Of a DNA stretch of 64,000 nt, positions 16,070 through 25,638 are shown piece after piece. This DNA is from CAZOWW01 sp964583765 (GTDB lineage Bacteria; Actinomycetota; Actinomycetes; Actinomycetales; Kineosporiaceae): assembly GCA_964583765.1 (NCBI GenBank), contig CAZOWW010000011.1, forward strand, positions 11,074-75,073. The letters are read 5' to 3'. Every line of letters begins with the position of its first letter. Positions within the stretch are counted from its first letter, which is position 1. The position numbers and the translations under genes are program-made. The notes beneath the pieces were generated by a model. The model did not search any database and was not told the DNA's origin. It saw nothing but the letters and a program-made list of their open reading frames with translations.

Positions 16070-16239
16070 TCGTCGTCATCCAGCCTGGCGAGCCAGGTGG
16101 CCAGCCGGTCGACCGCCACCTCGAACTCCGGGTGCTCGTCCACGAAGGACCGCAGTCGCTCGGCCAGCCAGGCGAGGGTCACGTCCTCCTCGCCCCGGCG
16201 CTGGGCCAGCTCCTCGATGCCGCGGTCGGTGAAGTACAC
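16066..16239 (-). CDS. DUF6104 small protein
   Basis: 57 residues starting VYFTDRGIEELAQRRGEED and ending LATWLARLDDDE, the signature of the DUF6104 family encoded next to kgd in actinobacteria. Function unknown. The GTG at 16237-16239 follows AGGAAG. It is coupled to the SGNH gene and lies 212 bp downstream of kgd on the same strand. Confidence 0.8.
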   Translation of the reverse strand: MYFTDRGIEELAQRRGEEDVTLAWLAERLRSFVDEHPEFEVAVDRLATWLARLDDDE

Positions 16240-16451
16240 GGGCACATTCTTCCTGACTGCGCCCCCGCGGACATCACCGACACGGCCACATCGGTCGGTC
16301 AGGGTCGTTGACAACCGATTCCGGACGGTCCAGGGCCGAGCCGGGACGCCTCGCCCGAGGGGACCGGTCGTCGCCCGCCGCCTGCTGCTGCGGTGTGCCC
16401 TCGGGATGTGTGCGCAGGTGTCGGGGCCTGCCTGAGGAGGGCAGCGGGCCG

Positions 16452-19400
16452 TCAGCGGGTGTAGGCCTGCGTGACGAGGGCCGCCTGTTCGGCCTGATGC
16501 TTGCGGGAGGACCCGGTGGCGGGGGAGGCGGAGGCCGGGCGGGACACCCGCAGCAGCCCTCGGCCGCGGAGCAGCTCCGGCAGGTTCATCGCCATGAACG
16601 ACCACATGCCCTGGTTGGCCGGCTCCTCCTGCACCCACACGAGCTCGGCATCCGGGAACGGCGCGAGCGCGTCCTGCAGGGCCTGGCCGTCCAACGGGTA
16701 CAGCTGCTCCAGGCGCACGATCGCGGTACGCCGGTCCTCGCGCCGGCTCCGCTCGGCGACCAGGTCGTAGTAGATCTTTCCCGAGCACAGGAGCACGCGG
16801 TCGACGGACCGTCCGGCCGGTGCCTCGCCGAGAACCGTGCGGAAGCCGCCCGAGGTGAAGTCCGCCAGTTCGGAGGTGGCGGTCCGCAGCCGCAGCATCG
16901 ACTTGGGCGTGAAGACGACCAGGGGACGCCGCGGGCGGGTGTGGGCCTGCCGGCGCAACAGGTGGAAGTACGAGGCCGGGGTGGACGGGAAGGCCACCGT
17001 GAGGTTGTTCTCCGCGCAGAGCTGCAGGTAGCGCTCGATCCGGGCCGAGGAGTGGTCCGGCCCCTGGCCCTCCAGGCCGTGGGGCAGGAGCAGAACGACC
17101 GAGGACCGCTGCCCCCACTTCTGCTCCGAGGCGCAGATGAACTCGTCCATGATCGTCTGTGCGCCGTTCGCGAAGTCGCCGAACTGGGCCTCCCAGAGCA
17201 CCAGGGCGTCGGGCCGTTCCACGGAGTAGCCGTACTCGAAGCCCATCGCGGCGAACTCGCTGAGCAGGGAGTCGTAGATCCAGAACTTCGCCTGGGCGGG
17301 GTCCAGTCCGGACAGGGGGGTCCACTCGGCCCCGGTCAGCTTGTCGATCAGCACGGCGTGCCGCTGCACGAACGTCCCTCGTCGGGTGTCCTGCCCGGCC
17401 AGGCGTACCGGTACGCCCTCCAGCAGCAGGGAACCGAGGGCGAGGAGTTCGGCGAACCCCCAGTCGACGCCGCCCTGCGTGGCCATCCTGGCCCGACGTT
17501 CCAGCAGCGGTCCCAACTTGGGGTGCACGGTGAACTCCGGTGGCGGGGCGGTGTGGGCCGCGCCGATCCGGGCCAGCACCTCGGCGTCGACCGCCGTGCG
17601 GAAGGGGGCGTGGCTGCCGGCGTCCGAACGCTGGGCCTGGGGCAGGTCCAGTCCGGCGGTGACCTCGCGGGGGCCGGTCTCCGCCACGGTGGAGGCGTCG
17701 CGGGTTTCGGTGAAGACGCGCTCGAGTTGCTCCTGGTAGTCGCGCAGGGCCTGCTCCGCGTCGGCCACGGTGATGTCGCCGCGGCCGACCAGCGCCTCGG
17801 TGTAGAGCTTGCGCACGCTGCGCTTGTTCTCGATCAGCCGGTACATGAGCGGCTGGGTCATGGACGGGTCGTCGCCCTCGTTGTGCCCGCGCCGCCGGTA
17901 GCAGACCAGGTCGATGACGACATCCTTGTCGAAGGCCATGCGGAACTCGAAGGCCAGACGTGCCACGCGCACGCAGGCCTGTGGGTCGTCCCCGTTCACG
18001 TGGAAGATCGGTGCCTGGATCATGCGGGCACCGTCCGTGCAGTAGACCGACGACCGGGAGGAGGCGGGGGCGGTGGTGAACCCGACCTGGTTGTTGATGA
18101 CCACGTGCACGGTGCCACCGGTGCGGTAACCGCGCAGCTGGGACAGGTTGAGGGTCTCCGCGACCACGCCCTGGCCGGCGAAGGCGGCGTCACCGTGCAG
18201 GAGCACCGGCAGCACCGGGAAGAAGCTGCTGCCCCGGTTGAGCCGGTCCTGCTTGGCCCGCACGATGCCCTCGAGCACCGGGTTGACCGCCTCCAGGTGC
18301 GAGGGGTTCGCGGCCAGGTACACCTCGGTCGACTCGCCCGTGTCGGCGGTGAACCGTCCCTCGGTGCCCAGGTGGTACTTCACGTCGCCCGAGCCCTGCA
18401 CGCTGCGGGGGTCCTGCACGCCCTCGAACTCGCGGAAGATCTGCGCGTAGCTCTTGCCGGCGATGTTGGCGAGCACGTTGAGCCGGCCGCGGTGCGGCAT
18501 GCCGATGCACACGGCCTCGAGTCCGCGCTGCGCGGCGGCGGTCAGCACCGCGTCGAGGAGCGGGATCACCGACTCGCCGCCCTCGAGGCTGAAGCGCTTC
18601 TGGCCCACGAACTTGGTCTGCAGGAAGGTCTCGAACGCCTCGGCCGCGTTCAGCCGGCGCAGGATCCGCAGCTGTTCGGCGGGGGAGGGGCGCGGGTCGG
18701 CGTCCGGCCGTTCGATCCGCTCCTGCAGCCAGCGTCGTTGCTCCGGGTCCTGGATGTGCATGTACTCCACACCCACGGTGCGGCAGTAGGAGTTGCGCAG
18801 CGCCCCCAGGATGTGGCGCAGCGGCATCACCGGGCGGCCGCCGAAGCCGCCGGTGGGGAACTCCCGGTCCAGGTCCCACAGGGTCAGGCCGTGCGAGGTG
18901 ACGTCGAGGTCGGGGTGCCGGCGTTGCCGGTAGACCAGGGGATCGGTGTCCGCCATCAGGTGCCCGCGCACGCGGTAGGCGTGGATCAGGTCCTGCACGC
19001 GGGAGGTCTTGTTGACCTGGTCGTCGTGCGAGACCGAGATGTCCCGCACCCACCGGATGGGCTCGTAGGGCAGGCGCAGGGCGGAGAAGATCCGGTCGTA
19101 GAAACCGTCCTCGCCCAGGAGTTTGGCGTGCACGATCCGCAGGAACTCCCCGGAGTGCGCGCCCTGGATGATCCGGTGGTCGTAGGTGGAGGTCAGGGTG
19201 AGGATCTTGCTGACCGCGAGCCGGGCCAGGGTCTCCGCCGCGGCGCCCTGGTACTCGGCCGGGTACTCCATGGCCCCGACGCCGATGATCGCGCCCTGCC
19301 CGGCGAGCAGGCGGGGCACCGAGTGCACCGTGCCGATCGTGCCCGGGTTCGTGAGGGTGATCGTGGTGCCCGCGAAGTCGTCCGCGCCGAGCCGTCCGGA

Positions 19401-20249
19401 CCGCGTGCGGCGCAGGACGTCCTCGTAGGCCGCCCAGAACTGCCCGAAGTCGAGCCGCTCGCACCCCTTGATGTTGGGCACGAGCAGTTGGCGGGTGCCG
19501 TCCGGTCGGGCGAGGTCGACCGCGACCCCGAGGTTCACCTGCCCGGGGCGCACCACGGTGGGGACGCCGTCCCGCTCGGCATAGGCCTGGTTGAGCTCGG
19601 GGATCGCGGCCAGTGCCTCGACGACGGCGTAGCCGATCAGGTGGGTGAACGAGACCTTCCCGCCCCGGGAACGCGCGAGGTGGTTGTTGATCACGATTCG
19701 GTTGTCCACCAGCAGCTTGGCCGGGACGGCCCGCACGCTGGTGGCCGTGGGGACGCTGAGGCTCGCCTCCATGTTGGCCACGACACGCGCTGCCGGCCCC
19801 CGCAACCGCTGGTACTCGACGGTCGGCTCCGTCGGGGCCTCGGTCCGGTGGGGGGCGGGGTCGCGCAGCAGAGCTGCAGCGAGTCCGGTGGGTGCCGTCC
19901 CCGTGGTCGGGGGCCGCCCGCCCTCCACCGTGCCCTCGGCCGCGGCAGGGCTGTTGGCCGCAGCCGGGCCGTGGGTCGCGGCAGGGGCGTGGGTCGGTGC
20001 CGTGCCATCGGTGGGTGCGGCGCCGTTGGTCGGCGGCAGCGCCGGGGACGGTGCGCCGGAACCGGGGTGGACGCCGCCGGGCGGGGTGACGGTCCGGAGT
20101 TCCGCCGGACGGTAGTCGGCGAAGAACTCCCACCAGGCGGGGTCCACCGACTCCCGGTCGCGGAGGAACTGCTCGTAGAGCTCGTCGACCAGCCACTCGT
20201 TGGGACCGAACTCCCGGTGCGGCCGGACGGGCGACGACGAGTGCGACAC
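16452..20249 (-). CDS. kgd: Multifunctional 2-oxoglutarate metabolism enzyme (E2-like/E1 fusion)
   Basis: About 1265 residues, the size of mycobacterial Kgd. The N-terminal peptide (EFGPNEWLVDELYEQFL) is followed by an Ala/Pro/Thr-rich linker, an E2-type acyltransferase domain with active-site YDHRIIQGAHSGEF near residue 360, and a thiamine-diphosphate E1 domain with GMPHRGRLNVLANI near 580 and GDAAFAGQGVVAE near 690. It decarboxylates 2-oxoglutarate, working as 2-oxoglutarate dehydrogenase E1 or carboligase. In actinobacteria the forkhead-associated regulator GarA restrains it. A GTG at 20249 is preferred; a GTG at 20276 is possible. The linker DNA has short Ala/Thr/Pro repeats. Confidence 0.96.
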   Translation of the reverse strand: MSHSSSPVRPHREFGPNEWLVDELYEQFLRDRESVDPAWWEFFADYRPAELRTVTPPGGVHPGSGAPSPALPPTNGAAPTDGTAPTHAPAATHGPAAANSPAAAEGTVEGGRPPTTGTAPTGLAAALLRDPAPHRTEAPTEPTVEYQRLRGPAARVVANMEASLSVPTATSVRAVPAKLLVDNRIVINNHLARSRGGKVSFTHLIGYAVVEALAAIPELNQAYAERDGVPTVVRPGQVNLGVAVDLARPDGTRQLLVPNIKGCERLDFGQFWAAYEDVLRRTRSGRLGADDFAGTTITLTNPGTIGTVHSVPRLLAGQGAIIGVGAMEYPAEYQGAAAETLARLAVSKILTLTSTYDHRIIQGAHSGEFLRIVHAKLLGEDGFYDRIFSALRLPYEPIRWVRDISVSHDDQVNKTSRVQDLIHAYRVRGHLMADTDPLVYRQRRHPDLDVTSHGLTLWDLDREFPTGGFGGRPVMPLRHILGALRNSYCRTVGVEYMHIQDPEQRRWLQERIERPDADPRPSPAEQLRILRRLNAAEAFETFLQTKFVGQKRFSLEGGESVIPLLDAVLTAAAQRGLEAVCIGMPHRGRLNVLANIAGKSYAQIFREFEGVQDPRSVQGSGDVKYHLGTEGRFTADTGESTEVYLAANPSHLEAVNPVLEGIVRAKQDRLNRGSSFFPVLPVLLHGDAAFAGQGVVAETLNLSQLRGYRTGGTVHVVINNQVGFTTAPASSRSSVYCTDGARMIQAPIFHVNGDDPQACVRVARLAFEFRMAFDKDVVIDLVCYRRRGHNEGDDPSMTQPLMYRLIENKRSVRKLYTEALVGRGDITVADAEQALRDYQEQLERVFTETRDASTVAETGPREVTAGLDLPQAQRSDAGSHAPFRTAVDAEVLARIGAAHTAPPPEFTVHPKLGPLLERRARMATQGGVDWGFAELLALGSLLLEGVPVRLAGQDTRRGTFVQRHAVLIDKLTGAEWTPLSGLDPAQAKFWIYDSLLSEFAAMGFEYGYSVERPDALVLWEAQFGDFANGAQTIMDEFICASEQKWGQRSSVVLLLPHGLEGQGPDHSSARIERYLQLCAENNLTVAFPSTPASYFHLLRRQAHTRPRRPLVVFTPKSMLRLRTATSELADFTSGGFRTVLGEAPAGRSVDRVLLCSGKIYYDLVAERSRREDRRTAIVRLEQLYPLDGQALQDALAPFPDAELVWVQEEPANQGMWSFMAMNLPELLRGRGLLRVSRPASASPATGSSRKHQAEQAALVTQAYTR

Positions 20250-20372
20250 GGCGGGGACCGCCTCCTCGGGACACACGTGCGGGCCTCTCCACGCTAACCG
20301 CGGGTCCCGAACCCCGCCTCGCGGAAGACCGCCGCGACCCCGCAGCGGGAGGAGCGTGCGGTGAACGGCCGC

Positions 20373-21239
20373 TCAGCTGATGTCGCGGCGCAAGGTCGTG
20401 ATCAGGCCGAATGCGGCGAAGACCAGCCCGTAGCCGAGCAGCACCAACGAGCCGCCCCACCACGGCAGGTAGTGCACGCTCGAGTTCGTGGTGTCGTCGG
20501 TCACGATCGCCGAGGACGCCGGGCCGGGAAGGTAGGGCGCGATGTCCCGACCCACGGGGATCGCGGACAACGCCAGCACGAGGATGCCCTCGACCATGAG
20601 GTGCCAGCTGAGCGCCGTCACCAGCGCGGCGACCTGGTTGCGGATGAGCGTGCCGACGCCGACCCCGACCACTGCCCAGACCGCGGTGCCGGGGAAGGTC
20701 AGCACGATGGTGCGCAGCACGCCGTCCGCGGCGAGGCCCGGCCCGTAGTTGCGGGCGGCCAGGACCACCATCGCGGTGGCCCCGCCGACCGCGAGGAGTG
20801 CCGCGGCGGCGAGCACGGCCTGGACCACCTGGGCGCCGATCTTGGCGACGACGAGTTGCACCCGTCGGGGCGCCGCGAGGAGCGAGGGGGTGATGGTCTG
20901 GTAACGGAACTCCCCGGTCATCGCCAGCACCCCGAGGGCGAGGGCCACGGTCGACGCGATGCTGAAGGGCAGACCGTAGATCGTGCGCAGGGTTCCGGGG
21001 TCGCTCGGCGCCGGGGTGGACGGCTTGCTCTGCCCGTTGAAGGTCATCCCGGCGGTGACGGTGATCAGCACGGTGAGGGCGAGCACGGCGACCGCGGCCA
21101 CGAGCACGGTGATCCAGCCGGTCCGGGTGGTGCGCAACTTGAGCAGTTCGGCCCGCAGCAGCCGGCCGGGCCAGGCCGGTGCCGCCACAGGCTGGGGCGC
21201 GCCGGCCGGGGGCGCGGTCGCGGTCTCGGGGACGGTCAT
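20373..21239 (-). CDS. ABC-2 type transporter permease
   Basis: 288 residues with about six membrane helices (GWITVLVAAVAVLALTVLIT, IASTVALALGVLAMTGEFRY, VVQAVLAAAALLAVGG and others). The TGEFRYQTITPSLLAAPRR segment is typical of ABC-2 exporters. Its ATG overlaps the ATPase stop by 4 nt. Substrate unknown; partner is the adjacent ATPase. Confidence 0.88.
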   Translation of the reverse strand: MTVPETATAPPAGAPQPVAAPAWPGRLLRAELLKLRTTRTGWITVLVAAVAVLALTVLITVTAGMTFNGQSKPSTPAPSDPGTLRTIYGLPFSIASTVALALGVLAMTGEFRYQTITPSLLAAPRRVQLVVAKIGAQVVQAVLAAAALLAVGGATAMVVLAARNYGPGLAADGVLRTIVLTFPGTAVWAVVGVGVGTLIRNQVAALVTALSWHLMVEGILVLALSAIPVGRDIAPYLPGPASSAIVTDDTTNSSVHYLPWWGGSLVLLGYGLVFAAFGLITTLRRDIS

Positions 21240-22222
21240 GCCGGAGTCCCTTCGGCGTTCTGGTGGGCGGAGGTCACGGGGTGCGGACCGGGCGTCTGTC
21301 CCTCGGCCGGCGGTCCCTCGACGAGGCGCAGGAAGGTGCCCTCCAGATCCTCGCTCTCCTGGTGCAGTTCGTGCAGTTCGATCCGGGACTCGTGGGCCAG
21401 GTGCCCGACGGTCGCCGCGGTCGTGTCGAGGGCGGTCAGCAGGTGGGGTTGCGCTCCCGGCCGGGTGCCGATTCCGGCCATCCGGAGCACCTCGGCGAGG
21501 CGCGCGGACTCAGGGGCGGCGATCCGCACGGTGCTGCCCGTGGCGAGGGCGGACAGCGGCGCCTGCCGGAGCAGCCGGCCGTGGGCGATGATGATCACGT
21601 CGTCCACGGTCTGCTGGACCTCGGACAGCACATGGCTGGAGACGAGCACCGTGCGTCCCTGGCCGGCCAGGGCGCGCAGCAGGGTGCGGAGCCAGGCGAT
21701 GCCCTCGGGATCGAGCCCGTTGGAGGGCTCGTCGAGCACGAGCACTCCGGGGTCGCCGAGGAGCGCGGTGGCCAGGGCCAACCGCTGCCGCATACCGAGG
21801 GAGTAGGTACCGACGCGTCGCCGAGCCGCCGGGGTCAGCCCGACGAGGGCGAGCAGTTCGTCGATCCGTCCCGTGCCGAGACCGGCCGCGGTGGCCTGCA
21901 CCCGCAGGTGGTTCCGGGCGCTCCGTCCGGGGTGGAAGTTGCTGGCCTCCAGGACGGCGCCCACCGTGCGCAGCGGGGCGGGTAGTTCGCGGTATGCCCG
22001 GCCGCCGAAGGTGGCGCTTCCCGCGGTGGCCGTGACCAGGCCGAGCAGCATCCGCAGGGTCGTCGTCTTGCCGGCCCCGTTGGGACCGAGGAAGCCCGTG
22101 ACGCGCCCCGGTTCGATCCGGGCGGTCAGGTCCTGCACCGCCGCGACGTTCCCGAACCTCTTCGACAGGTTCCGGAGTTCGATGACCCGAGGGTCCCCTC
22201 CGGTCCCGGGAGTGTCGCCCAT
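21236..22222 (-). CDS. ABC transporter ATP-binding protein
   Basis: 328 residues: Walker A GPNGAGKTTTLRM, signature SLGMRQRLALATALL, Walker B VLVLDEPSNGLDPEG and H-loop SSHVLSE. This is the DrrA/CcmA-like class that pairs with ABC-2 permeases. AAGGAGGG lies just before the ATG at 22220-22222; the open frame runs 104 codons further upstream, but that part lacks family similarity. Exports an unknown substrate with the permease. Divergent from guaB1 over a 279-bp gap. Confidence 0.93.
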   Translation of the reverse strand: MGDTPGTGGDPRVIELRNLSKRFGNVAAVQDLTARIEPGRVTGFLGPNGAGKTTTLRMLLGLVTATAGSATFGGRAYRELPAPLRTVGAVLEASNFHPGRSARNHLRVQATAAGLGTGRIDELLALVGLTPAARRRVGTYSLGMRQRLALATALLGDPGVLVLDEPSNGLDPEGIAWLRTLLRALAGQGRTVLVSSHVLSEVQQTVDDVIIIAHGRLLRQAPLSALATGSTVRIAAPESARLAEVLRMAGIGTRPGAQPHLLTALDTTAATVGHLAHESRIELHELHQESEDLEGTFLRLVEGPPAEGQTPGPHPVTSAHQNAEGTPA

Positions 22223-22501
22223 GGGCCCTCCTTGCGGTGCTGCGGCATCCTGTGTGCAGGCTGTCCCGTACGTGGGCCATGGTCGCACCTCCGGCCCCGC
22301 CGCCGGGGTCACGGTAGCGAGCACGGTCGTGGACGACGAGTCGCCGCGCCCCGTGACCCGGGTGAGGTGGCGATCGTCACCCGGTACGGCGAGCCCGGCG
22401 CCTCTGCACGACGAACGGCAACCATTCGCCGTACGTTCCCGACGAGCCCCGCAGCTTCCCCGAGTACGAGACCGACAGCCTTCCCGACGAGACGAGGTCC
22501 G

Positions 22502-23950
22502 GTGCGTTTTCTCGACGAGGTCCGTCCCCGGCACGACCTCACCTACTCCGATGTCTTCCTGGTCCCCTCACCGTCCACCGTCGTCTCCCGCCTCGACGTC
22601 GACCTGACCACCGAGGACGGCACCGGCAGCACGATCCCGTTGGTGGCGGCCAACATGACCGCGGTGACCGGGCGCCGGATGGCCGAGACCATGGCGCGGC
22701 GGGGTGGTCTGGCCGTTCTCCCCCAGGACGTGCCGATCGAGGTGGTCGCGGACGTGGTGGCCACGGTCAAGCGGTGCCACCCCGTCCTGGAGACGCCGTT
22801 GGCGGTGCGCCCGGACGGGACCGTACTCGACGCGCTGCACCTGATCCCCAAGCGTGCCCACGGCGCGGTCGTCGTGGTCGACGACGGGAGACCGGTGGGG
22901 GTGGTGACCGAGGACGACTGCCGGGGGGTCGACCGCTTCACGCAGTTGCGCGAGGTGATGTCGCCGGACCCGCTGACCCTGGACGCGGAGCTGGTCGAGC
23001 AGCCGGACGGCCTGCGGGCGGCCTTCGAGATCCTGCATGCGGCCCGGCGCTGGTTCGCCCCCGTGGTGCGTGCCGGACAGCTCGCCGGGGTGCTCACCCG
23101 CACCGGGGCGCTGCGGTCGACCATCTACCCGCCCGGGGTGGGGACCGACGGGCGCCTGCGCATCGGCGTGGCGGTGGGCATCAACGGTGACATCGCCGCG
23201 CGCGCCCGCGCCATCCTCGATCTCGGTGCCGACTGCCTCGTCGTGGACACCGCGCACGGGCACCAGGAGCGCATGACGGAGGCCCTGCGCCTGGTGCGCG
23301 CCCTCGACCCGACGGTGCCGGTCGTGGCGGGCAATGTGGTGACCGCCGCGGCCACCCGGGACCTGATCCGGGCCGGGGCGGACATTGTGAAGGTGGGGAT
23401 CGGCTCGGGTGCCATGTGCACCACGCGCATGATGACGGCGGTCGGTCGGCCGCAGTTCTCGGCGGTGCTCGAGTGCGTCGAGGCCGCCCGCGAGCTGGGC
23501 GGCTGGGTCTGGGCGGACGGCGGGGTGCGCCATCCGCGGGACGTCGCGCTCGCCCTCGCCGCCGGGGCCAGCCAGGTGATGATCGGCTCGTGGTTCGCGG
23601 GCACCTTCGAGAGCCCCGGCGACCTGCTCTACGACGAGCAGGGCCGCGCCTACAAGGAGAGTTTCGGCATGGCCTCGGCCCGGGCGGTGCGGGCCCGCAC
23701 CCGCGCGGAGGGTCCGTTCGAACGGGCCCGCAAGGGACTCTTCGAGGAGGGGATCTCCAGCTCGAGGATGTACCTGGATCGGCAGCGCCCCGGTGTCGAG
23801 GATCTGCTGGATCACATCACCTCCGGGGTCCGCAGCGCCTGCACCTATGTGGGCGGCTCCTGTCTGGCGGAACTGCGGGAACGGGCGGTGGTCGGGGTGC
23901 AGTCGGGCGCGGGATTCGAGGAGGGAAGGGCCCTGCCTCGGGGCTGGTGA
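22502..23950 (+). CDS. guaB1: GuaB1-type GMP reductase / IMPDH-related enzyme with CBS pair
   Basis: 482 residues. The TIM barrel opens with DLTYSDVFLVPS and PLVAANMTAVTG, is interrupted by two CBS domains (about residues 95-210), then resumes with LRIGVAVGINGD, VVDTAHGHQ and the catalytic loop GIGSGAMCTTRMMT with its Cys. YKESFGMASARA and GISSSRMYLDR match GuaB1 rather than IMP dehydrogenase. Mycobacterial GuaB1 is a GMP reductase tuned by purine nucleotides through its CBS domains. GTG start at 22502. Confidence 0.9.
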   Translation: MRFLDEVRPRHDLTYSDVFLVPSPSTVVSRLDVDLTTEDGTGSTIPLVAANMTAVTGRRMAETMARRGGLAVLPQDVPIEVVADVVATVKRCHPVLETPLAVRPDGTVLDALHLIPKRAHGAVVVVDDGRPVGVVTEDDCRGVDRFTQLREVMSPDPLTLDAELVEQPDGLRAAFEILHAARRWFAPVVRAGQLAGVLTRTGALRSTIYPPGVGTDGRLRIGVAVGINGDIAARARAILDLGADCLVVDTAHGHQERMTEALRLVRALDPTVPVVAGNVVTAAATRDLIRAGADIVKVGIGSGAMCTTRMMTAVGRPQFSAVLECVEAARELGGWVWADGGVRHPRDVALALAAGASQVMIGSWFAGTFESPGDLLYDEQGRAYKESFGMASARAVRARTRAEGPFERARKGLFEEGISSSRMYLDRQRPGVEDLLDHITSGVRSACTYVGGSCLAELRERAVVGVQSGAGFEEGRALPRGW

Positions 23951-24133
23951 TCCCCGTGCGGTCGAGTGTCTCCGTTCCTGTCACTCTCCGGAGTCGTCAA
24001 GGGTCTGACTGTGTGCCATTCGGGTGGTTCTTCGGCGGGCCTGCCGCATGGAGCGGCCGCGGTGCGTGAACCTGATGCCTCCGGAAGGTGGCTACAGGGT
24101 TACTCCGGGCTTGCTCGACACGCCGGGCGAGGC

Positions 24134-24164
24134 TTGCGGGGGTCCGGGTCGTCACCTTTATAGT
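24134..24164 (+). promoter_or_regulatory. Possible promoter for the VanY-type gene
   Basis: TTGCGG (24134-24139) and TATAGT (24159-24164) have a 19-nt spacer, somewhat long. The -10 is five of six to consensus in otherwise GC-rich DNA and lies about 80 nt before the start. Low certainty. Confidence 0.35.
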
Positions 24165-24245
24165 TCCGTGACCTTACGCCGGGGCCGAGGTGCCCTGGTG
24201 ACCAGCAAGACACACACCGTCACGACAGGGCCGCAGGAGGGTGCA

Positions 24246-25604
24246 GTGCCGTCGCATCGCGCTGACACCCCACCGGGATGGGAGTCCCGTGGGGAAGGCT
24301 CCCCGGGTGGGGCCGTGCTCTCCTTCGACGAGGCCCTGTTCGGCGTCCCCGGCCGTCCGTCCGCCCACCCGCGCGCCGATGCGGGCCAGCCCTCGACCCG
24401 CCGCGAGGCGCTCGCCCGGTCGCGGGCCGAGACCGGCGGCATCACCCGGGTTCATGCTCCTGGCCTCGCAAGCGGGCGTGCCACGGACCACGCGATCGGG
24501 CGGCCCGCGTTTCCCGAGACGCCGGCGCGTGGTGTTTCCCCCGTCCTGCCCAGTCGTCGGGAGCTGCGGGAACGGGAACGTCGCGGGTCGTCGGGATCCC
24601 GTCGCGGCTCCCTGCCGCCCCGGACCGCGTCGTCGGGCAGGGCGGCCACAGATCATCGCTGGTCGGAATCGGAGTTCTTCGACCCCCTGCCGTCGGGCAC
24701 CGTGCCCCTGGCGCGTGTCCTGCCGCCCGAACTCCCGGGGCAGGCCTTCGTCCGTCCCCCCGCCGCGGGGAGATCGTCCGTGCCTGGATCCTTCCCGATC
24801 GGCGAGCCCGGCGGGACGACGCCCCGGCGCCGGTCGCAGACCTGGACCCAGGTCGCCCGCGGACGGGCGTCCAACCTGAGCGGCGCCCAGATCGGCATCG
24901 CCGGGGTGCTGGGGCTGGCCACCATCGCGGCCCCGCTGAGCGGGGCGATCGTGCTGTCGTCGCCGCGGACCGTGATCGGCGCGACCACCGAGGTCGTCGT
25001 GCCGCAGCCCGAGTTCCCGCAACGCAAGGCGGAGACCTCGGCCATCGACCTGCTCAGCGTGGTGCCGGCCGAGGAGTCCGACCCGTCCTCGGAGGTCCCG
25101 GCGGGGCTGCGCGCGCCCACCCTGGTCCTGGTCACGCGGGCCTCGAGGTCGAACGAGCGCCCGGTGCTGCCCGGGTGCGACGGCATCGTGCCGGTGACGG
25201 ACGTCTCGAACGGCCAGTTGCCCTCCTCCGACCTGTGCACGCTGTGGGACCCGCGGCATCGGCTGCGGGCGGACGCGGCGGTGGCGTTCGCCAAACTGAA
25301 CATCGCCTTCCGCCAGGAGTTCGGCGGGGACGACATGTGCCTGACCGATTCCTACCGGACGCTGAGCGTGCAGAAGACGCTCAAGTCGGAGAAGCCCGGG
25401 CTGGCGGCCACCCCCGGGACGAGCGAGCACGGCTGGGGCCTGGCCGTGGACATGTGCGACGGCGTGGAGACCGGCTCGGGGGCCCGCTACACCTGGCTGC
25501 GTCACAACGCCCCCGCCTACGGCTGGGACAACCCGGCCTGGGCCAGGGCCGGTGGCAGTGGTCCGCACGAGCCCTGGCACTGGGAGTACGTCGCCGGGGA
25601 GTGA
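24246..25604 (+). CDS. VanY-type D-alanyl-D-alanine carboxypeptidase (M15B) with N-terminal anchor
   Basis: 452 residues. Residues 1-210 are Arg/Ser/Pro-rich and look disordered; a helix around 216-240 (GIAGVLGLATIAAPLSGAI) anchors the protein. The outer part carries the M15 zinc site: MCLTDSYRT, SEHGWGLAVDMCDG near 392 and EPWHWEY near 442. It trims stem-peptide D-Ala in the wall. AGGAGGG precedes the GTG at 24246; the frame is open further upstream. The 295-bp gap before it (23951-24245) holds no gene. Confidence 0.88.
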   Translation: MPSHRADTPPGWESRGEGSPGGAVLSFDEALFGVPGRPSAHPRADAGQPSTRREALARSRAETGGITRVHAPGLASGRATDHAIGRPAFPETPARGVSPVLPSRRELRERERRGSSGSRRGSLPPRTASSGRAATDHRWSESEFFDPLPSGTVPLARVLPPELPGQAFVRPPAAGRSSVPGSFPIGEPGGTTPRRRSQTWTQVARGRASNLSGAQIGIAGVLGLATIAAPLSGAIVLSSPRTVIGATTEVVVPQPEFPQRKAETSAIDLLSVVPAEESDPSSEVPAGLRAPTLVLVTRASRSNERPVLPGCDGIVPVTDVSNGQLPSSDLCTLWDPRHRLRADAAVAFAKLNIAFRQEFGGDDMCLTDSYRTLSVQKTLKSEKPGLAATPGTSEHGWGLAVDMCDGVETGSGARYTWLRHNAPAYGWDNPAWARAGGSGPHEPWHWEYVAGE

Positions 25605-25638
25605 CCCACCCGCGACGCTGATCAAGCGCCGGAGTCCC

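Noticed and set aside
16308..20297. 1329-codon plus-strand open frame
   Set aside because: Antisense to kgd, whose motifs are clear on the minus strand; composition is typical of shadow frames.
23951..24245. Possible c-di-AMP riboswitch before the VanY-type gene
   Set aside because: Wall peptidase genes often have one, but I could not find the conserved riboswitch blocks here; only a promoter-like signal is visible.
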